64,000 bases of DNA from Wocania_A spongiicola (GCF_023502325.1 NZ_JAMFLZ010000003.1:62001-126000); one strand, 5' to 3'. Shown: positions 10,085 to 19,101, numbered from the stretch's first letter. A program made the numbers and translations. The notes: a model not told the origin generated them from the letters alone.

Positions 10085-10819
10085 ATGAATAAAAATATTT
10101 ACCTATTTTCCTTTATAATGCTACTCTTTTGTAGCTGTAAAACAGGTTCAATTTATGGAGAAGCTCAAAATGCAACCAAGCATAAAGTAGCTTTAGGAAC
10201 CATAGGCACAGATAAAGATTTTATATTACAATCTGGCTTTAATAGCGCAGCAGTACCAACTTATAAAAACCCAATAAAGGTATCTGCATTGGTAACCCCA
10301 TTTACTAAACAAACCTATAAAACATTCTTAAAGGCAAACGTATTACAATCGGCTAACCCTAATGTTGGTTATGTAGATTCTTTAAAAGTTAAGCCTAAGT
10401 ACATTCAACTTAAAATAGCTGATAAGGTTAATCTTATTAAAGCGCTAAACGAAAAGAGTAATCAAAGTATAAAAGATTATTTAACTAATAAAACGTCAGC
10501 AAATATAGTAACGAATATATCTGTAGCTTTTAGTTCAGAAATTTTAGAAGCAGTTCAACAAGCCGATGCTATTTTTTTAGTAGAAACAAAAGCTAAAACC
10601 TATGCATTACAAATAGAAAACCCCGGCGCAGAAAAGCAAATTATTCATTTTAGCGAAGGTGTCGTTTTTGCTTATAACACCGCTAATTGCTGTTGGCAAG
10701 AAAACAAAAAACACCAATTAAATATTGTTGATTTTGTAACCGATTATAATAGTTGCCCAAATAAAACGTATCGGTCTTCCAATCGAGCAAAAAAGAAGAT
10801 AAATTATTTTAAACTTTAA
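10085..10819 (+). CDS. Lipoprotein of unknown function, first gene of the pseudopilin/tail-fibre operon
   Basis: The 244-residue protein has a lipoprotein signal peptide with FCSC at residues 15-18; Cys18 is the probable lipid anchor. I recognise no domain. Visible features are a Lys-rich C-terminus (SSNRAKKKINYFKL), a Cys pair in NTANCCWQEN, and a long alternating alpha/beta middle. The next gene starts 1 base after its stop, and the spacing down to 18876 suggests a single transcription unit. It may be an envelope accessory of the secretion-like machinery encoded further down, but that is inference from neighbourhood only. Confidence 0.6.
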   Translation: MNKNIYLFSFIMLLFCSCKTGSIYGEAQNATKHKVALGTIGTDKDFILQSGFNSAAVPTYKNPIKVSALVTPFTKQTYKTFLKANVLQSANPNVGYVDSLKVKPKYIQLKIADKVNLIKALNEKSNQSIKDYLTNKTSANIVTNISVAFSSEILEAVQQADAIFLVETKAKTYALQIENPGAEKQIIHFSEGVVFAYNTANCCWQENKKHQLNIVDFVTDYNSCPNKTYRSSNRAKKKINYFKL

Positions 10820-10820
10820 G

Positions 10821-11483
10821 ATGATGAAGATAAAAACATTAATTTTTTGTTTGCTTTTAAGCGTTATAGCCTGTGATGATATTATAGAAGTTGTAGATAT
10901 CTCTAACAAAACCGTTTCCATTTTAGCGCCTACTAATGATGCTATTTTAAAAACAAACGAAATAACATTTACATGGGATGCTTTGGAAGAAGCAGAAACT
11001 TACCAAATTCAAGTAGCATCTCCTAACTTTGTAAATGCAACTCAAATACTAGTTGATTCTACTCTAGCTAAAACAAGTTTTACCAAAACCTTAGACTCTG
11101 GAAGCTACCAATGGCGCGTTAGAGCAGGAAATTCTGATTATCAAACAGCATATACAGTTATAAGTTTTGATTTGGATACTGCAGTAGTTCCAGATATAAG
11201 TAATACACCGGTTGAATTATCGGCACCAGCTGACAATGCAACGTTTAGTAATTCTGAAGCGATTAATTTTTCTTGGAAAACTATTGACGGTGCAACAGAA
11301 TATGTGTTACAAATAGCCACGCCTAATTTTGAAAACCCAGCTAAAACCCTAGAAGATAAAACACTTACAGAAACCACCTTTTCTGTAAGCAGTTTAGAAA
11401 AAGAAAACTACCAGTGGCGTGTAAAAGCTAAAAATGCTATACACGAAACAAATTATACAACCCGAAATTTTATCATTCAATAA
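10821..11483 (+). CDS. Lipoprotein with two fibronectin type III-like domains
   Basis: The 220-residue protein carries a lipoprotein signal with Cys18 in SVIACDD; the acidic residues right after the Cys are compatible with surface display in Bacteroidota. Two similar modules follow, at about residues 32-118 and 128-219. Each has the pattern LxAPxxxAxxxxxxxxFxW, a middle YxxQxAxPNF, and a closing YQWRVxA, as in fibronectin III/SusE-like beta-sandwiches of Bacteroidota lipoproteins. The gene is tightly linked to the one upstream (1 base) and lies 13 bases before the first tail-fibre-like gene. A binding or scaffold role on the cell surface is likely; the ligand is unknown. Confidence 0.7.
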   Translation: MMKIKTLIFCLLLSVIACDDIIEVVDISNKTVSILAPTNDAILKTNEITFTWDALEEAETYQIQVASPNFVNATQILVDSTLAKTSFTKTLDSGSYQWRVRAGNSDYQTAYTVISFDLDTAVVPDISNTPVELSAPADNATFSNSEAINFSWKTIDGATEYVLQIATPNFENPAKTLEDKTLTETTFSVSSLEKENYQWRVKAKNAIHETNYTTRNFIIQ

Positions 11484-11496
11484 AAATTAATAAATC

Positions 11497-13077
11497 ATGA
11501 AAAGAATAACAATCATTTTTACCCTCAGTTTAGTTGTAAGTTTACAATTAAACGCTCAAACCGTTGTAGAAACGGTATCTTCTGGAACTTCTGGAGACGC
11601 TACTCTAAAAATTGAAGCAGATACCGATAATAACAACGAAGCTGATAATCCAAGAATTGAATTAAAACAAGATGGCGGACAAACAGGAGCCTATATTGGG
11701 TTTAATGCGGATTGGGGCGGTGTCGCTCCTGATAATCTTTTTAGGATAGGCACAAGGTATAGTGGCGTTGATAATTTTACTCGATTTATTATTAACCCTC
11801 AAAACGGTAATGTGGGTATTGGGACAACAGCTCCAGATGAAAAATTAGACGTTAATGGAACAATAATGTCTAATTATCTACGAGTTAATGCAACTACCTC
11901 AACAGAAGGAGGTGAAATTAAATTGGACGGTCCAATTAATTCTAATGATTGGCGTATTGATAATTTGTCTGGTGATTTTAGACTACATCATTCAGGAATA
12001 GAATATTTCAGATTAAAATCTAACGGAAATATAGGTATTGGCACAAATTCACCATCTGCAAAATTAGAAGTTAAGAGGCCTGGAAATACTCTAGGAGGTA
12101 AATGGGTTCCAAATAATAGTTATTTAACACTTGACAGCGATAATGGAAGTATATTATTATTAGATCCAAACGAAATTTACGGTAGTAGTGCTCTGTATTT
12201 TGGATCTAAATCTGGAGATATTGCAGTTTTTAGAACTGTTTCAGAGACATCAGCTGCATCAGATAAAATGATAATTAAGAATAATGGTAATGTAGGTATC
12301 GGCACAACTACACCAAGTGCTGCACTTCAAATAGAAAAAGCAATTCCTGTTGACTTTATTGCCAACTTTAAAAATACTGATACTGGAATCTCTTCTAATG
12401 GGCTAAAGGTAGAGATATCAAATTCTAGTACTAATAATACCGTCCAAAGGTGGGTGGTTAATAATGCTGAAGTTATGCGGGTTCGAGCTGACGGAAAAGT
12501 CGGCATTGGCACAACTACTCCAGGATCTAAATTGGAAATAAAAGACACAACAAATAACCAATTGTCTTTAGCTAATAGCACAGGGAATCTATGGCAGTTT
12601 AGAGCAGGTAGTACAGGTTCTCTCATTTTTAAGGACGATAATATTGAGCGTGTTAGAATTGATGCCTTAGGAAACTTAGGCATCGGCACCACAGATACCA
12701 AAGGTTTTAGACTAGGAGTAAATGGTAAAATAGCTGCCACAGAAGTAAAAGTAGCTACTTATGCTAATTGGGCAGATTTTGTTTTTAAAGATTCTTACAA
12801 TTTGCCAACTCTAAAAGAAGTAGAACAACATATAAAAGAAAAAGGGCATTTAAAAGATATACCAAGTGCCGAAGAAGTAAAAAAAGATGGCATCTATTTA
12901 GGAGAAATGGATTCTAAATTACTTCAAAAGATAGAAGAGTTAATGCTTTATACTATTGAGCAGGAAAAGCGAATTGAATCTATAGAAGAGAATAATAAAT
13001 CTCTCAAAAAAGAAAATGAAGTTTTAAAAACTTTATTGGAAAGGGTTGAAGAAATAGAAGCAAAAATAAAATCATAA
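11497..13077 (+). CDS. Tail-fibre-like secreted protein, paralogue 1
   Basis: The 526-residue protein starts with a Sec signal peptide cleaved near LNAQ. The body contains repeated short motifs of the type NVGIGTTTP followed by xxKLxV, present about six times and typical of phage tail-fibre-like trimeric shaft proteins found in many Bacteroidota. The C-terminus holds a module shared with the two following genes: TLKEVEQHIKEKGHLKDIPS, then KKDGIYLGEMDSKLLQKIEE, then a coiled coil with heptad Leu/Ile. The C-terminal coiled coil probably drives oligomerisation, or acts as an intramolecular chaperone or anchor. It is encoded directly upstream of pseudopilin genes, so it may be exported or displayed by that system. 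That link is inference. Confidence 0.7.
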   Translation: MKRITIIFTLSLVVSLQLNAQTVVETVSSGTSGDATLKIEADTDNNNEADNPRIELKQDGGQTGAYIGFNADWGGVAPDNLFRIGTRYSGVDNFTRFIINPQNGNVGIGTTAPDEKLDVNGTIMSNYLRVNATTSTEGGEIKLDGPINSNDWRIDNLSGDFRLHHSGIEYFRLKSNGNIGIGTNSPSAKLEVKRPGNTLGGKWVPNNSYLTLDSDNGSILLLDPNEIYGSSALYFGSKSGDIAVFRTVSETSAASDKMIIKNNGNVGIGTTTPSAALQIEKAIPVDFIANFKNTDTGISSNGLKVEISNSSTNNTVQRWVVNNAEVMRVRADGKVGIGTTTPGSKLEIKDTTNNQLSLANSTGNLWQFRAGSTGSLIFKDDNIERVRIDALGNLGIGTTDTKGFRLGVNGKIAATEVKVATYANWADFVFKDSYNLPTLKEVEQHIKEKGHLKDIPSAEEVKKDGIYLGEMDSKLLQKIEELMLYTIEQEKRIESIEENNKSLKKENEVLKTLLERVEEIEAKIKS

Positions 13078-13080
13078 AAA

Positions 13081-14196
13081 ATGAAAAGAATAGCAATTGT
13101 TTTAAGTTTAATAATAACTCCTTTTGGGTTTTCGCAGGTAACAGATACAGGTGATAAAGTTGGGATTGGAACGACAACACCAGATGAGAAATTACATGTA
13201 AACGGTACAACTACGATTACAGCAGATATTGGCACTGTTACTAGTTCTCACTGGCATACTGGTGCTCATACTTTAGAGCTACAAAACAGTGATGCTGGAG
13301 ATGCTGTGCTGTCATTTCATAGAGCTGGGTATTCCAATGCTGCAATCAAACATTCTTCTTTAGGAGGCTTAACTTTTTCGGGATCTGGTGCTTTTAATGC
13401 GAATCATTTATTTATAAAAAGTAACGGATATTTAGGAGTAGGAACAACAGCTCCAGCTAGTCAATTAGACGTTCGCACAGTTGATAATAAAGGAATTTGG
13501 ATTAATTACAATAATGAGTCTGCTATTACTTTTAGACCTAATAATGGTAATTCTGTTTTTCATTTGAGCCATGGGCATGACAATAGGTTATACATATCTC
13601 AAGGAAGTACTGTTGGAGCAGGTAAGCTAATGACATTTGTTAATTCTGGTAATGTTGGGATTGGTACTACAAATCCCTCAAGTAAATTACATGTTTTTAA
13701 TGATGGGAACCGAAATGGTTTAACAATTGAAAATAGTTCAACGTCTATGACAAATTATGGACTGACCGTTAATAACACGGCAACTACAAATGGGTATTTG
13801 CTTAGGTTAAGATCATCAGGAATTGATAAGGTTATTGTAACTGGAATTGGCAATGTAGGCATCGGTACCACAACTCCTGACGCTAAACTCGCAGTAAACG
13901 GAAACATTCATACCAAAGAAGTCAAAGTAGATTTAATAGGTTGGAGTGATTTTGTTTTTAAAAATTCTTATAAGCTGCCAACCTTAAAAGAAGTTGAGCA
14001 ACATATAAAAGAAAAAGGGCATTTAAAAGATATACCAAGTGCCGAAGAAGTAAAAAAAGATGGCATCTATTTAGGAGAAATGGATTCTAAATTGCTACAA
14101 AAAATAGAAGAGTTAATGCTTTATACTATTGAGCAACAAAAGCAGATAGATATATTACTCAATAGAATTACTGAACTAGAAAAATCTAAAGAATAA
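13081..14196 (+). CDS. Tail-fibre-like secreted protein, paralogue 2
   Basis: The 371-residue protein has a Sec signal peptide (MKRIAIVLSLIITPFGFSQ). It is a shorter version of the preceding protein, with about four VGIGTT(T/N)P motifs and the same C-terminal module from DFVFKNSYKLPTLKEVEQ to IEELMLYTIEQ, then a short coiled coil. Over the shared C-terminal module the DNA is nearly identical to paralogue 1, while the central parts differ. This points to recent duplication or gene conversion of the C-terminus. It starts 3 bases after the previous stop. The function is probably as a trimeric fibre; the target is unknown. Confidence 0.7.
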   Translation: MKRIAIVLSLIITPFGFSQVTDTGDKVGIGTTTPDEKLHVNGTTTITADIGTVTSSHWHTGAHTLELQNSDAGDAVLSFHRAGYSNAAIKHSSLGGLTFSGSGAFNANHLFIKSNGYLGVGTTAPASQLDVRTVDNKGIWINYNNESAITFRPNNGNSVFHLSHGHDNRLYISQGSTVGAGKLMTFVNSGNVGIGTTNPSSKLHVFNDGNRNGLTIENSSTSMTNYGLTVNNTATTNGYLLRLRSSGIDKVIVTGIGNVGIGTTTPDAKLAVNGNIHTKEVKVDLIGWSDFVFKNSYKLPTLKEVEQHIKEKGHLKDIPSAEEVKKDGIYLGEMDSKLLQKIEELMLYTIEQQKQIDILLNRITELEKSKE

Positions 14197-14203
14197 TTGT
14201 ATC

Positions 14204-15154
14204 ATGAAAAAACTTATATTAATTTTCTGTTTTAATTTTATAGTATGGCAATCTCAAGCACAAAGTACACCACCGCTTCCAGTGGGTAATATAGGAATAG
14301 GCACTACTAGTCCAGCACACGAGTTAGTTGTACAAGGAACATCGTCACCAAATATAGAACTTAAAAACTCTAATTATTCCAATGGAGGTTATATTCTTAA
14401 TCGGACTAATTATGGTCACCAATGGAAATGGTGGGCGGAAAGTAATGTGATGTATTTTGGGTTTTCAACAAATGAATCTTCTTATGCAAATAAATTTACT
14501 ATTCAGTCAGATGGAGATATAGGTATAGGTACAGCTTCACCAAATTCAAAATTACATGTAGCAGGAAATGGAGCAATCATAAAATTACAAAACACTGCTC
14601 ATGAAGATACTGCCAATGCTTTTTATGGTTGGTTAGGGGGTTATGATAAAAGTGGAGATGAAGTTTGGTGGATAGGTGATGGTAGTAGTAACAACAAATC
14701 TATCGGATTAAATGTAAGTAGAGATGGTTATAATCTTAGTATTTTTAATAAAGGTAAAGGGTTAACCATTAACCAAAATGGCAATATCGGCATCGGCACC
14801 ACAACTCCAGATGCTAAACTCGCAGTAAACGGAAACATTCACACCAAAGAAGTTAAAGTTGATTTAATAGGTTGGAGCGATTTTGTTTTTGAAGATTCTT
14901 ATAAACTACCAACCCTAAAAGAAGTAGAACAGCATATAAAAGAAAAAGGACACTTACAAGATATCCCAAGTGCAGAAGAAGTAAAAAAAGATGGTATCTA
15001 TTTAGGAGAGATGGATTCTAAATTACTACAAAAAATAGAAGAGTTAATGCTTTATACTATTGAGCAAGAGAAACGTATTGAATCTCTAGAAGATAAAAAT
15101 GAAAAACTAATATTACTAGTAGAAAAATTATTAAAAGCGAAGATTGAAGAATAA
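14204..15154 (+). CDS. Tail-fibre-like secreted protein, paralogue 3
   Basis: The 316-residue protein has a Sec signal peptide (cleavage near WQSQAQ) and three NIGIGT(T/A)(T/S)P motifs. The stretch TPDAKLAVNGNIHTKEVKV is shared almost exactly with paralogue 2. It has the same C-terminal module as its neighbours (LPTLKEVEQHIKEKGHLQDI), ending in a coiled coil. The central region has aromatic-rich segments such as GWLGGYDKSGDEVWW that are not in the other two, so the three differ in the exposed, possibly ligand-binding part. Its end overlaps the start of the next gene (GspC/PilP-like), which argues for co-expression. Confidence 0.7.
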   Translation: MKKLILIFCFNFIVWQSQAQSTPPLPVGNIGIGTTSPAHELVVQGTSSPNIELKNSNYSNGGYILNRTNYGHQWKWWAESNVMYFGFSTNESSYANKFTIQSDGDIGIGTASPNSKLHVAGNGAIIKLQNTAHEDTANAFYGWLGGYDKSGDEVWWIGDGSSNNKSIGLNVSRDGYNLSIFNKGKGLTINQNGNIGIGTTTPDAKLAVNGNIHTKEVKVDLIGWSDFVFEDSYKLPTLKEVEQHIKEKGHLQDIPSAEEVKKDGIYLGEMDSKLLQKIEELMLYTIEQEKRIESLEDKNEKLILLVEKLLKAKIEE

Positions 15155-15602
15155 AACGAAAACATATATATTATTATCATTGGTGTTAGGTGTTTGGGGT
15201 GTTGTAGGCTACAAAATTCTATCAGTTGCAAATCCAACATTGCCAGATATTGCTCAGCAAAATATAGATGCAAACTTTAATCCAAAAATTAGAACAGAAA
15301 TAGACACGTTTTCTATTAAAACGGTTAACAGAGATCCTTTTTTAGGAACGTTATTGGTTAAAAAGAAGTCTGCACCTAAAAACCCAAAGCCCAAAACGGT
15401 TTTAGTTTGGAAACCAATAATATACCATGGTATTATTTCTAATCAAAATAGTAAAGTAAAAGTGTTTATTATTTCTATTGATAATCAGCAACATTTAATA
15501 AAATTAGGACAAACTATTAATGAGGTAAAATTAGTTAGAGGGAATAATACGCATGTTATATTAAGCTATAAAGGTAACAGGAAAACCATTCCAAAAACAT
15601 GA
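15144..15602 (+). CDS. GspC/PilP-like inner-membrane protein
   Basis: The 152-residue protein starts at a TTG that overlaps the end of the preceding gene by 11 bases. One N-terminal membrane segment (about residues 8-27) is followed by a periplasmic part. RDPF at residues 63-66 is the motif typical of PilP and GspC at the start of their HR-like domain. The rest (WKPIIYHGIISNQNSKVKVF, then LGQTINEVKLV) matches the small beta-domain of that family: a statement about the protein's own variability, then a Gln/Gly-rich turn and a closing strand. In type II secretion and type IV pili this protein links the inner-membrane platform to the secretin. The assignment rests on motif, size, topology and the pseudopilin genes downstream. 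Confidence 0.65.
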   Translation: MKNKTKTYILLSLVLGVWGVVGYKILSVANPTLPDIAQQNIDANFNPKIRTEIDTFSIKTVNRDPFLGTLLVKKKSAPKNPKPKTVLVWKPIIYHGIISNQNSKVKVFIISIDNQQHLIKLGQTINEVKLVRGNNTHVILSYKGNRKTIPKT

Positions 15603-16969
15603 GGTTTATTAAAAAAATAAATCACTTTGCAGTAAGTTATCTAGTCATTGATAATAGGAAGGTATTAAAAAAGGCGAAACAAACTTTGAAATATCTAAAT
15701 CTCGATTATCGAGTGAAAGCTGGAGCTTTACAACTTACCACATTTATTGTAGTAGTTATTGCTTTGTTGTTATCAACTTTTATTATTTTATTACATACTC
15801 ATAAAACCTTTAAAGCCCAAACTGGTTTTGTTATAGAAACCATTAATAATACAGATAAAGGCATTAATCATGCTTTGCAACATAAGCTTCAATTAAACGA
15901 TACCGTGCTAGTTAATTTACAAGACGAAGCTTATAAAACTTTAAAAGTACATCGAGGTTTTTGGGGTGTTTTTGAAAAAGTGATAGCTGTTTCCAATATA
16001 AAAAATAAAACCTTTAAAAAAATAGCTTTAACTGGAGCGTCTCAACCTAATGTTAACCGAACAGCACTTTATCTAGAGGAGCAAAATAGACCTTTAGTAG
16101 TTGTTGGAAATACAAGAATTCAAGGAGGTGTCTATTTGCCAAAACAAGGTGTTAGGACGGGCAATATTTCTGGACATTCATATTATGGAAATCGACTTAT
16201 CTATGGTAATGCTAAAACAAGTCAATCTTTGCCGAAACTTCAGAAAGAAACATTAAATCAAATTGCAACTATTAATAAAGTATATAGAAATATAGATGAA
16301 AATCAGTTTTTAGATTTAAGTATTAAAAGAACATATTTAAATTCGTTCTACAAGCCATTACAAGTTATATATAGTAGAGAAACAATTGTTCTTTCAGAAG
16401 TATCATTAACAGGACATATTTTAGTGCAATCTGAAGCCAGAATTATAGTTGATGCAACTTCTAATTTAAAAGATGTGGTTATAGTAGCTCCAATAATTCA
16501 GATTAAAAATAATGTTGAAGGTGTATTTCAAGCCTTTGCGACTAAGGAAATTACTATTGGTAATAATTGCAAACTAAATTATCCAACAGCCTTGGTTTTA
16601 AAAGAAAAAATGCAAACTAATTCACATGAAGCTACTAATCATAAAGAAACTCCGCTTATAAAAATAAAGAAAGGTTCAAAAATAAAAGGAAGTGTTATTT
16701 TTTTAGGAACCACAAAAAATTATAAGGCTCAAATACTAATTGATGAAAAAGCGACTATAATAGGAGAAGTGTATTGTAATAGAAACTTAGAGCTATTAGG
16801 AAGCATTTCTGGCAGTGTTTTTACTTCTGGCTTTGTGGCAAATCAATCTGGGTCAGTATATCAAAATCACATTTATAATGGAACGATAATCGTTAATAAT
16901 CTAGCAGAAGAGTATGTCGGGCTCCCTTTTGAAAACTCTAAAAATGATGTTGCAAAATGGTTGTATTAA
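15599..16969 (+). CDS. Large pseudopilin-like protein with beta-helix region (GspK/PilX-like position)
   Basis: The 456-residue protein starts in an ATGA overlap with the previous stop. A single hydrophobic segment lies at about residues 42-64. The sequence VKA followed by GALQLTTFIVVVIALLL resembles a prepilin N-terminus with cleavage after Ala41, lacking the usual Glu at +5 as is common for GspK/PilX-type minor pseudopilins. The 41-residue leader would be long; a TTG inside it (codon 30) would give a normal length leader. The C-terminal half (about 250-430) shows regularly spaced short strands with Gly/Asn turns, like a polymer-forming or beta-helix fold (for example SISGSVFTSGFVANQSGSVY). 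The next gene overlaps by 13 bases. The pseudopilin assignment is moderate. Confidence 0.55.
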   Translation: MRFIKKINHFAVSYLVIDNRKVLKKAKQTLKYLNLDYRVKAGALQLTTFIVVVIALLLSTFIILLHTHKTFKAQTGFVIETINNTDKGINHALQHKLQLNDTVLVNLQDEAYKTLKVHRGFWGVFEKVIAVSNIKNKTFKKIALTGASQPNVNRTALYLEEQNRPLVVVGNTRIQGGVYLPKQGVRTGNISGHSYYGNRLIYGNAKTSQSLPKLQKETLNQIATINKVYRNIDENQFLDLSIKRTYLNSFYKPLQVIYSRETIVLSEVSLTGHILVQSEARIIVDATSNLKDVVIVAPIIQIKNNVEGVFQAFATKEITIGNNCKLNYPTALVLKEKMQTNSHEATNHKETPLIKIKKGSKIKGSVIFLGTTKNYKAQILIDEKATIIGEVYCNRNLELLGSISGSVFTSGFVANQSGSVYQNHIYNGTIIVNNLAEEYVGLPFENSKNDVAKWLY

Positions 16970-17289
16970 AAAAAATTAGAGCATCAACTTTAATGGAAAC
17001 ACTGGTAGCTACAGTTTTAATTGTTGTTGTTTTTATGATAGCGAGTATGATATTGAACAATTTGTTTTCAAACACCGTTAAAAACAATACAAGAGGAGTG
17101 GAAGCACATTTAAGTGAACTTAATTACTTATACCTTAATGATAAATTAAGTTTACCTTATTATGATGATTATAAGCAGTGGGAAATATCTATTGTTTCTG
17201 ATAAAAATAGCACTCAAAATATAATATTATTTAAAGCCGAGAACTCTAGTACAAATCAAAATATTTTAAAAGAAACTATTGATTACTAA
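16957..17289 (+). CDS. Minor pseudopilin with prepilin-type N-terminus
   Basis: The 110-residue protein begins MVVLKKIRA followed by STLMETLVATVLIVVVF. This is a class III prepilin-type leader with predicted cleavage after Ala9, the conserved Glu at +5, and a hydrophobic helix to about residue 30. Ala rather than Gly at -1 is unusual but repeats in the neighbouring genes. The short soluble part is typical of GspI/GspJ-sized minor pseudopilins. It overlaps both neighbours (13 bases upstream, 11 downstream). Confidence 0.75.
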   Translation: MVVLKKIRASTLMETLVATVLIVVVFMIASMILNNLFSNTVKNNTRGVEAHLSELNYLYLNDKLSLPYYDDYKQWEISIVSDKNSTQNIILFKAENSSTNQNILKETIDY

Positions 17290-17743
17290 ACACAAAATAC
17301 AGGCTTTTACACTTAGCGAAATGATTGTTGTTATTATTTTGACCAGTATTGTAGTTGGTATGGCTTTTTCTGTATTAACCTTAGTTCAAAGGCATATGTC
17401 TGGCATTCAAAATAATTTTAATAAAAACACAGAGCTTAATATACTCGAGCAATCATTATGGTTAGACTTTAATAGATATTCTGAAATTGAATATAATATG
17501 ATTAATGATGAACTAATTTTTACTTCTGATGTAAAAACTACTACTTATAAATTTGCAACAGACTATATCGTTAAAGAGTTAGATACATTTAATATATCAA
17601 CACATAATAAATTACTCTTTTTTGATGGAGACAAAACAACCAATGGGAGAGTAGATGCTATAAAATTTGAAACCTCAAAAACATTCCAAAACCAACCAGT
17701 GTTTGTTTTTAAACAAAACGATGCTAACCAATTTATGAATTAA
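17279..17743 (+). CDS. Minor pseudopilin with prepilin-type N-terminus
   Basis: The 154-residue protein starts at TTG inside the end of the previous gene. The N-terminus is MITKHKIQA followed by FTLSEMIVVIILTSIVVG: predicted cleavage after Ala9, Phe at +1 and Glu at +5, as in classical type IV pilin-like proteins. The remaining soluble domain is short and polar. The stop overlaps the start of the GspF-like gene (TAATG). With the two upstream pseudopilin-like proteins it would form the tip or body of a short pseudopilus. Confidence 0.8.
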   Translation: MITKHKIQAFTLSEMIVVIILTSIVVGMAFSVLTLVQRHMSGIQNNFNKNTELNILEQSLWLDFNRYSEIEYNMINDELIFTSDVKTTTYKFATDYIVKELDTFNISTHNKLLFFDGDKTTNGRVDAIKFETSKTFQNQPVFVFKQNDANQFMN

Positions 17744-18876
17744 TGGCCTTTCAGTTAGATAACATAGCAAAACAAGCACCAACAAAAAAAGAAGCTAATA
17801 ATGACCTTTCTTTTTTAAAAAAGGAAATTACATTATTTAACAACACCTTTTCTAATAAAATAAAGGAAGATTTTTATACCGAGTTGGGTGTTCTGTTAAA
17901 AGCTGGAGTGTCGTTAAAAGAAGGTTTAGAGCTTATTGAAAATTCTCAGAAGAAAAAACAAAATAAAGATGTTTTAAATAAGATAGGTTTAGATGTGGTA
18001 TCTGGACAAAGTTTGTCAGATGCTTTAAGTAAAAATAATCAATTTACTAGTTACGAATATTACTCCATAAAGATTGGTGAAGAAACTGGAACATTAGCTA
18101 GAGTTAGTGAACAATTAGGTGGTTTTTTCGCTAGAAAGAACGAGCAGCGAAGAAACTTGATTAGCGCGTTAACTTACCCTGTTATTATATTAAGCACAGC
18201 GATTTTGGTAGTGGCATTTATGTTAAACTATGTAGTGCCTATGTTTCAGGACATTTTTAAACAGCAAGGTGTAGAATTGCCTACTATAACTAAGCTTATA
18301 ATTAAAGTATCAGAATTTATGCAAAGCTATGGATTAATATTGCTTTTTATAATAATAGCTATTATTACCTCACAATCGTTTTTAAATAAAAAAAAGCGTT
18401 TCAAACAATTAAAAGATAAGCTTATTTTAAAGCTCCCGTTTATAGGGAATTTTGTTAAAACAGTGTATTTATCTCAATTTACCCAAGCTGTTTCGTTACT
18501 TACAGCTTCAAAAGTTCCAGTAGTAAATAGTATCCAGTTAGTTAAGCAAATGATTAATTTTCATCCACTTCAGCATGCTTTGGGAATTGTTGAGCAACAT
18601 ATTTTGAAAGGAGAATCGCTTAGTAAAAGTTTAAGCCAGCATAAACTATTTGATGATAAAATGATAGCACTTGTTAAAGTTGCAGAAGAAACGAATCAAA
18701 CCGAATTTATTTTTGATAGATTAAATATGCAATATAACACGCAAGTACAGCAGCAATCTAAAATGTTGTCTACTATTATGGAGCCTTTTATAATTTTAAT
18801 TGTTGGAGTTTTAGTTGGTGTAATTTTAATTGCGATGTATTTACCAATGTTTAAGCTTAGTAGTGTTATAGGATAA
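17743..18876 (+). CDS. gspF: GspF/PilC-like inner-membrane platform protein
   Basis: The 377-residue protein has the two-fold repeated architecture of GspF: a cytoplasmic helical domain (about 40-135), a membrane segment (about 143-170), another (about 190-212), a second repeat domain and a final C-terminal membrane helix (about 345-370). Characteristic stretches are ELGVLLKAGVSLKEGLELIE, GEETGTLARVSEQLG and the second-repeat version KVAEETNQTEFIFDRL. The family forms the platform that works with the GspE/PilB ATPase during pseudopilus assembly. It is the last gene of the operon; no ATPase, secretin or prepilin peptidase gene is seen in the window. Confidence 0.85.
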   Translation: MAFQLDNIAKQAPTKKEANNDLSFLKKEITLFNNTFSNKIKEDFYTELGVLLKAGVSLKEGLELIENSQKKKQNKDVLNKIGLDVVSGQSLSDALSKNNQFTSYEYYSIKIGEETGTLARVSEQLGGFFARKNEQRRNLISALTYPVIILSTAILVVAFMLNYVVPMFQDIFKQQGVELPTITKLIIKVSEFMQSYGLILLFIIIAIITSQSFLNKKKRFKQLKDKLILKLPFIGNFVKTVYLSQFTQAVSLLTASKVPVVNSIQLVKQMINFHPLQHALGIVEQHILKGESLSKSLSQHKLFDDKMIALVKVAEETNQTEFIFDRLNMQYNTQVQQQSKMLSTIMEPFIILIVGVLVGVILIAMYLPMFKLSSVIG

Positions 18877-18992
18877 AACATCTTCCCCTTGAAGAAATAT
18901 TGTATTAATTGCAGGGTTAAAACAATAAGTATGATTACTAAAATGGCTTGTTAAAAATCAATATTTCATGAAGGATATTGTTAACTAAAAAG

Positions 18993-19027
18993 AAAAACCC
19001 TTGAAAATAAACTATTTACAAGGGTTT
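18993..19027 (+). terminator. Hairpin after the GspF gene at the island edge
   Basis: The stem AAACCCTTG (18995-19003) pairs with CAAGGGTTT (19019-19027) around a 15-base loop. It can terminate the upstream operon. A related but stronger hairpin, also preceded by AAAGAAAAACCC, sits beside the tRNA at the other island end (36753-36787), so this copy may belong to the duplicated attachment region. Confidence 0.55.
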
Positions 19028-19042
19028 CAGCGGAGAAAGAGG
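19024..19042. repeat. Putative attL: 19-base duplicate of the tRNA-Ser 3' end
   Basis: GTTTCAGCGGAGAAAGAGG at this position is identical to 36815-36833, which covers the 3' end of tRNA-Ser on the - strand plus 7 bases beyond it. A partial tRNA 3' end at the far side of an integrase-bearing segment is the usual footprint of site-specific integration. Confidence 0.75.
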
Positions 19043-19101
19043 CTCCGTAACTCTTTAATTTATCCTAGTGTTTTCAAGGCTTCCCATTTTTTAAGTTGCC
19101 T

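Noticed and set aside
12327..12740. 137-residue open frame on the - strand
   Set aside because: It is the antisense of the repeated GIGTTTP region of a fibre gene; low-complexity shadow.
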